64,000 nt of DNA from Adineta ricciae (Eukaryota; Rotifera; Eurotatoria; Adinetida; Adinetidae): NCBI GenBank assembly GCA_905250025.1, contig CAJNOJ010000045.1:310001-374000 (forward strand), written 5' to 3'. Below the pieces are notes generated by a model. That model did no database searches and was not told where the DNA came from. It saw only the letters and a program-made list of their open reading frames with translations. Each line of letters begins with the position of its first letter. Positions within the stretch are counted from its first letter, which is position 1. The position numbers and the translations under genes were made by a program. Positions 62,581-64,000 of this stretch are shown piece by piece.

Positions 62581-63545
62581 TTACATATGTCGTGAGAGAC
62601 CAAAGTTTTGGCCTGATTGATTCGCACCTTTACTCATGCCTTCGTTGAGTAAACCGAGTGTAGCTTGTCCGGCACGTAATTGATCTTCGCTAAATTCTCG
62701 GACATTTACATCGGACATTTTCGGACCGAGTGTTGGCCCATTGAACTTTTTTTTCTGTGCCTGAACGAAAACAAATACATGCAATCAAGATCAACATTTC
62801 AAGATATCAAACAACACTCACATTGCGACCGAGTGCAAAGATGCACTGGGTTACTTGAGGAATATTATGTTTTTCGAAAAGATCAATCGTTTGGAAAAGT
62901 TCCGCATCGCCTAGACCATAAGCACGCGCAGCATTTTCTATAAAAGGAAGTCGTAAGTATCGAAACAATGATCAGCGAGAACACTTACGAAAAAGTGAAA
63001 TATTTTCGCGGAGTTTAAATGAGCCACCTGATGTCGCATATTTAGGAATAGCACCTGGTTGAAGTTTGTTCATTAATCTGATACATATTTATATAGAAAC
63101 ATAACTACTGACGAGTGAAATAACTAGACGAAAACATACTTGCACAAGATGACACCGTCCTTGAGTGCATCTTCGTAGGAACCGCTCGGGAACTTCTCTC
63201 CGATTACTGCTTCTATCCACTCTTGTGCTTCTCGATCGATGTTCGGATCACGCTTTGCTGCGATCTAAACAATCAACTATCAGTCAGAAACAATCCAAGG
63301 ACGAAAAATAAAGGATATTTATAGACATTAAAAGACCTATTTAGTCATATCCCGGGGATTTTCTCGCACTGACAAACGATGATATCGATCTGATAATGCT
63401 TTGCTCGAATAACAAATAACCGACATCCCTCAATCTCATCGTCAAAATAAGAAAGCATATAAATAGGTGCTTCGATGTAGTATATCTATTTCACCTTTGC
63501 TTTATTAGCAGCCAATGATCCATACGCAGGTCCGACGAATGACAT
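62581..63545 (-). CDS. transgelin/calponin-like actin-binding protein, copy b
   Basis: Starts at 63545 with an N-terminal extension (MSFVGPAYGSLAANKAK) in its own exon, then RDPNIDREAQEWIEAVIGEK. CH domain: FPSGSYEDALKDG, ILCKLMNKLQPGAI, FKLRENISLFRKAARAYGL, IPQVTQCIFALGR. The calponin-type end reads GLLNEGMSKGANQSGQNFGL, SRHM, stop at 62581. It is very close to copy a throughout the domain. Only the N-terminal exon and scattered residues differ. Confidence 0.93.
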
Positions 63546-63900
63546 AGTTCTTCAATTGAATATACGTGTTCACCGCACAGAAAAGAATGAGAATATTAAG
63601 GAACGCGAGTGTGTGTTTATATATTTACAGTGGCTAGGAAAGAGAAACAGAGAGGGAGAGAGAGGGAAAATATCGATATGAATAATTTTTCTCTAGTGTT
63701 GCAGTTAATGTGAGCGCATAGAAATCAATATTTTCCTGTAAGAAAAGACTTTTCTCGAACAACTTGTACCATAGATATACAGCAAGAGAGATAGACAGAA
63801 GAAGAAGAAGAAGAAGAAAACATGAAATATAAACAGACATTTCCTTTAATCAAAACATGAGGAAATCAATCATTTCTCTATGTACAAACTGTTGAAGTTA
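63546..63900. other. spacer with GA/GAA microsatellites
   Basis: Purine-rich runs at 63648-63666 and 63797-63818. The plus-strand sequence and the reverse-strand frame at 63634-63840 are low-complexity and not called. Confidence 0.4.
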
Positions 63901-63962
63901 TTAGTCATCATCATTATCCTGTAGGCGGGCATCGGATACGACATCCACGCTCTCGCTCTTCT
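63901..63962 (-). CDS. partial: last exon of an unidentified gene running off the window
   Basis: A minus-strand acceptor (TAATTAG) at 63963-63964 leads into a short acidic C-terminus reading KSESVDVVSDARLQDNDDD and a stop. The composition looks coding, but the preceding exons lie beyond 64000 and the family is not recognised. Confidence 0.35.
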
Positions 63963-64000
63963 CTAATTATACGCGAGACTATTTTTCGTAATAGTACACT

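Noticed and set aside
1..64000. tRNA, rRNA, CRISPR arrays, telomeric repeats or an SL RNA gene
   Set aside because: None was recognised by reading; a covariance-model scan would be needed to exclude tRNAs and an SL RNA.

Overview
The window is animal nuclear DNA. It is AT-rich, and most introns are only about 45-65 bp with GT..AG ends. Genes are dense on both strands, and the proteins are metazoan: anoctamin, SK channel, fukutin, claudin-like, beta-catenin, cadherin, CEP135, T-box and transgelin. The compact introns, a KDZ-type element, local gene pairs and an intercistronic gap that looks trans-spliced fit a bdelloid rotifer best. That assignment is inference, because no rRNA, mitochondrial or SL RNA marker lies in the window.

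Layout. 1-5.0 kb is repeat-rich: a spliced KDZ transposase-like gene (-), a 387-bp foldback palindrome and two tandem hairpin units. 6.0-20 kb holds a GT23 fucosyltransferase-like gene (+), an anoctamin (-) head-to-head with an SK-type Ca-activated K channel (+), a fukutin-like gene (-), a minimal astacin protease (+) and a claudin-like tetraspan gene (-). 20.7-28.6 kb contains a cyclophilin/beta-catenin pair duplicated in tandem, four genes all on the minus strand. 29.6-32.9 kb is a short cadherin (-). 35.9-41.5 kb is a cluster of small genes: a mitochondrial-like small protein (-), BBLN (-), a potato-inhibitor-I family protein followed closely by RPL39 (+), an ankyrin/SOCS-like gene (+) and cathepsin D (+). 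42.4-49.7 kb is CEP135 (+), with a probable internal alternative first exon. 50.3-63.5 kb has a small secreted-peptide candidate (-), a tincar-like membrane protein (+), two tandem T-box genes (+), and two transgelin/calponin-like genes (-) around one unrecognised gene (-). A last exon of another minus-strand gene sits at the right edge.

The most interesting points are these. The two neighbouring beta-catenins have lost complementary parts: one keeps a DSGxxS degron but has no C-terminal tail, and the other keeps the alpha-catenin-binding motif and an acidic LDSDL tail but has no degron. Two Ca-activated channels share one intergenic region. The inhibitor-RPL39 pair looks like an operon. The foldback element is nearly palindromic over 387 bp. 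Splice boundaries marked as exact were derived by hand from frame continuity, and I checked that the exon lengths sum to a multiple of three for each gene whose exon list is given in full.
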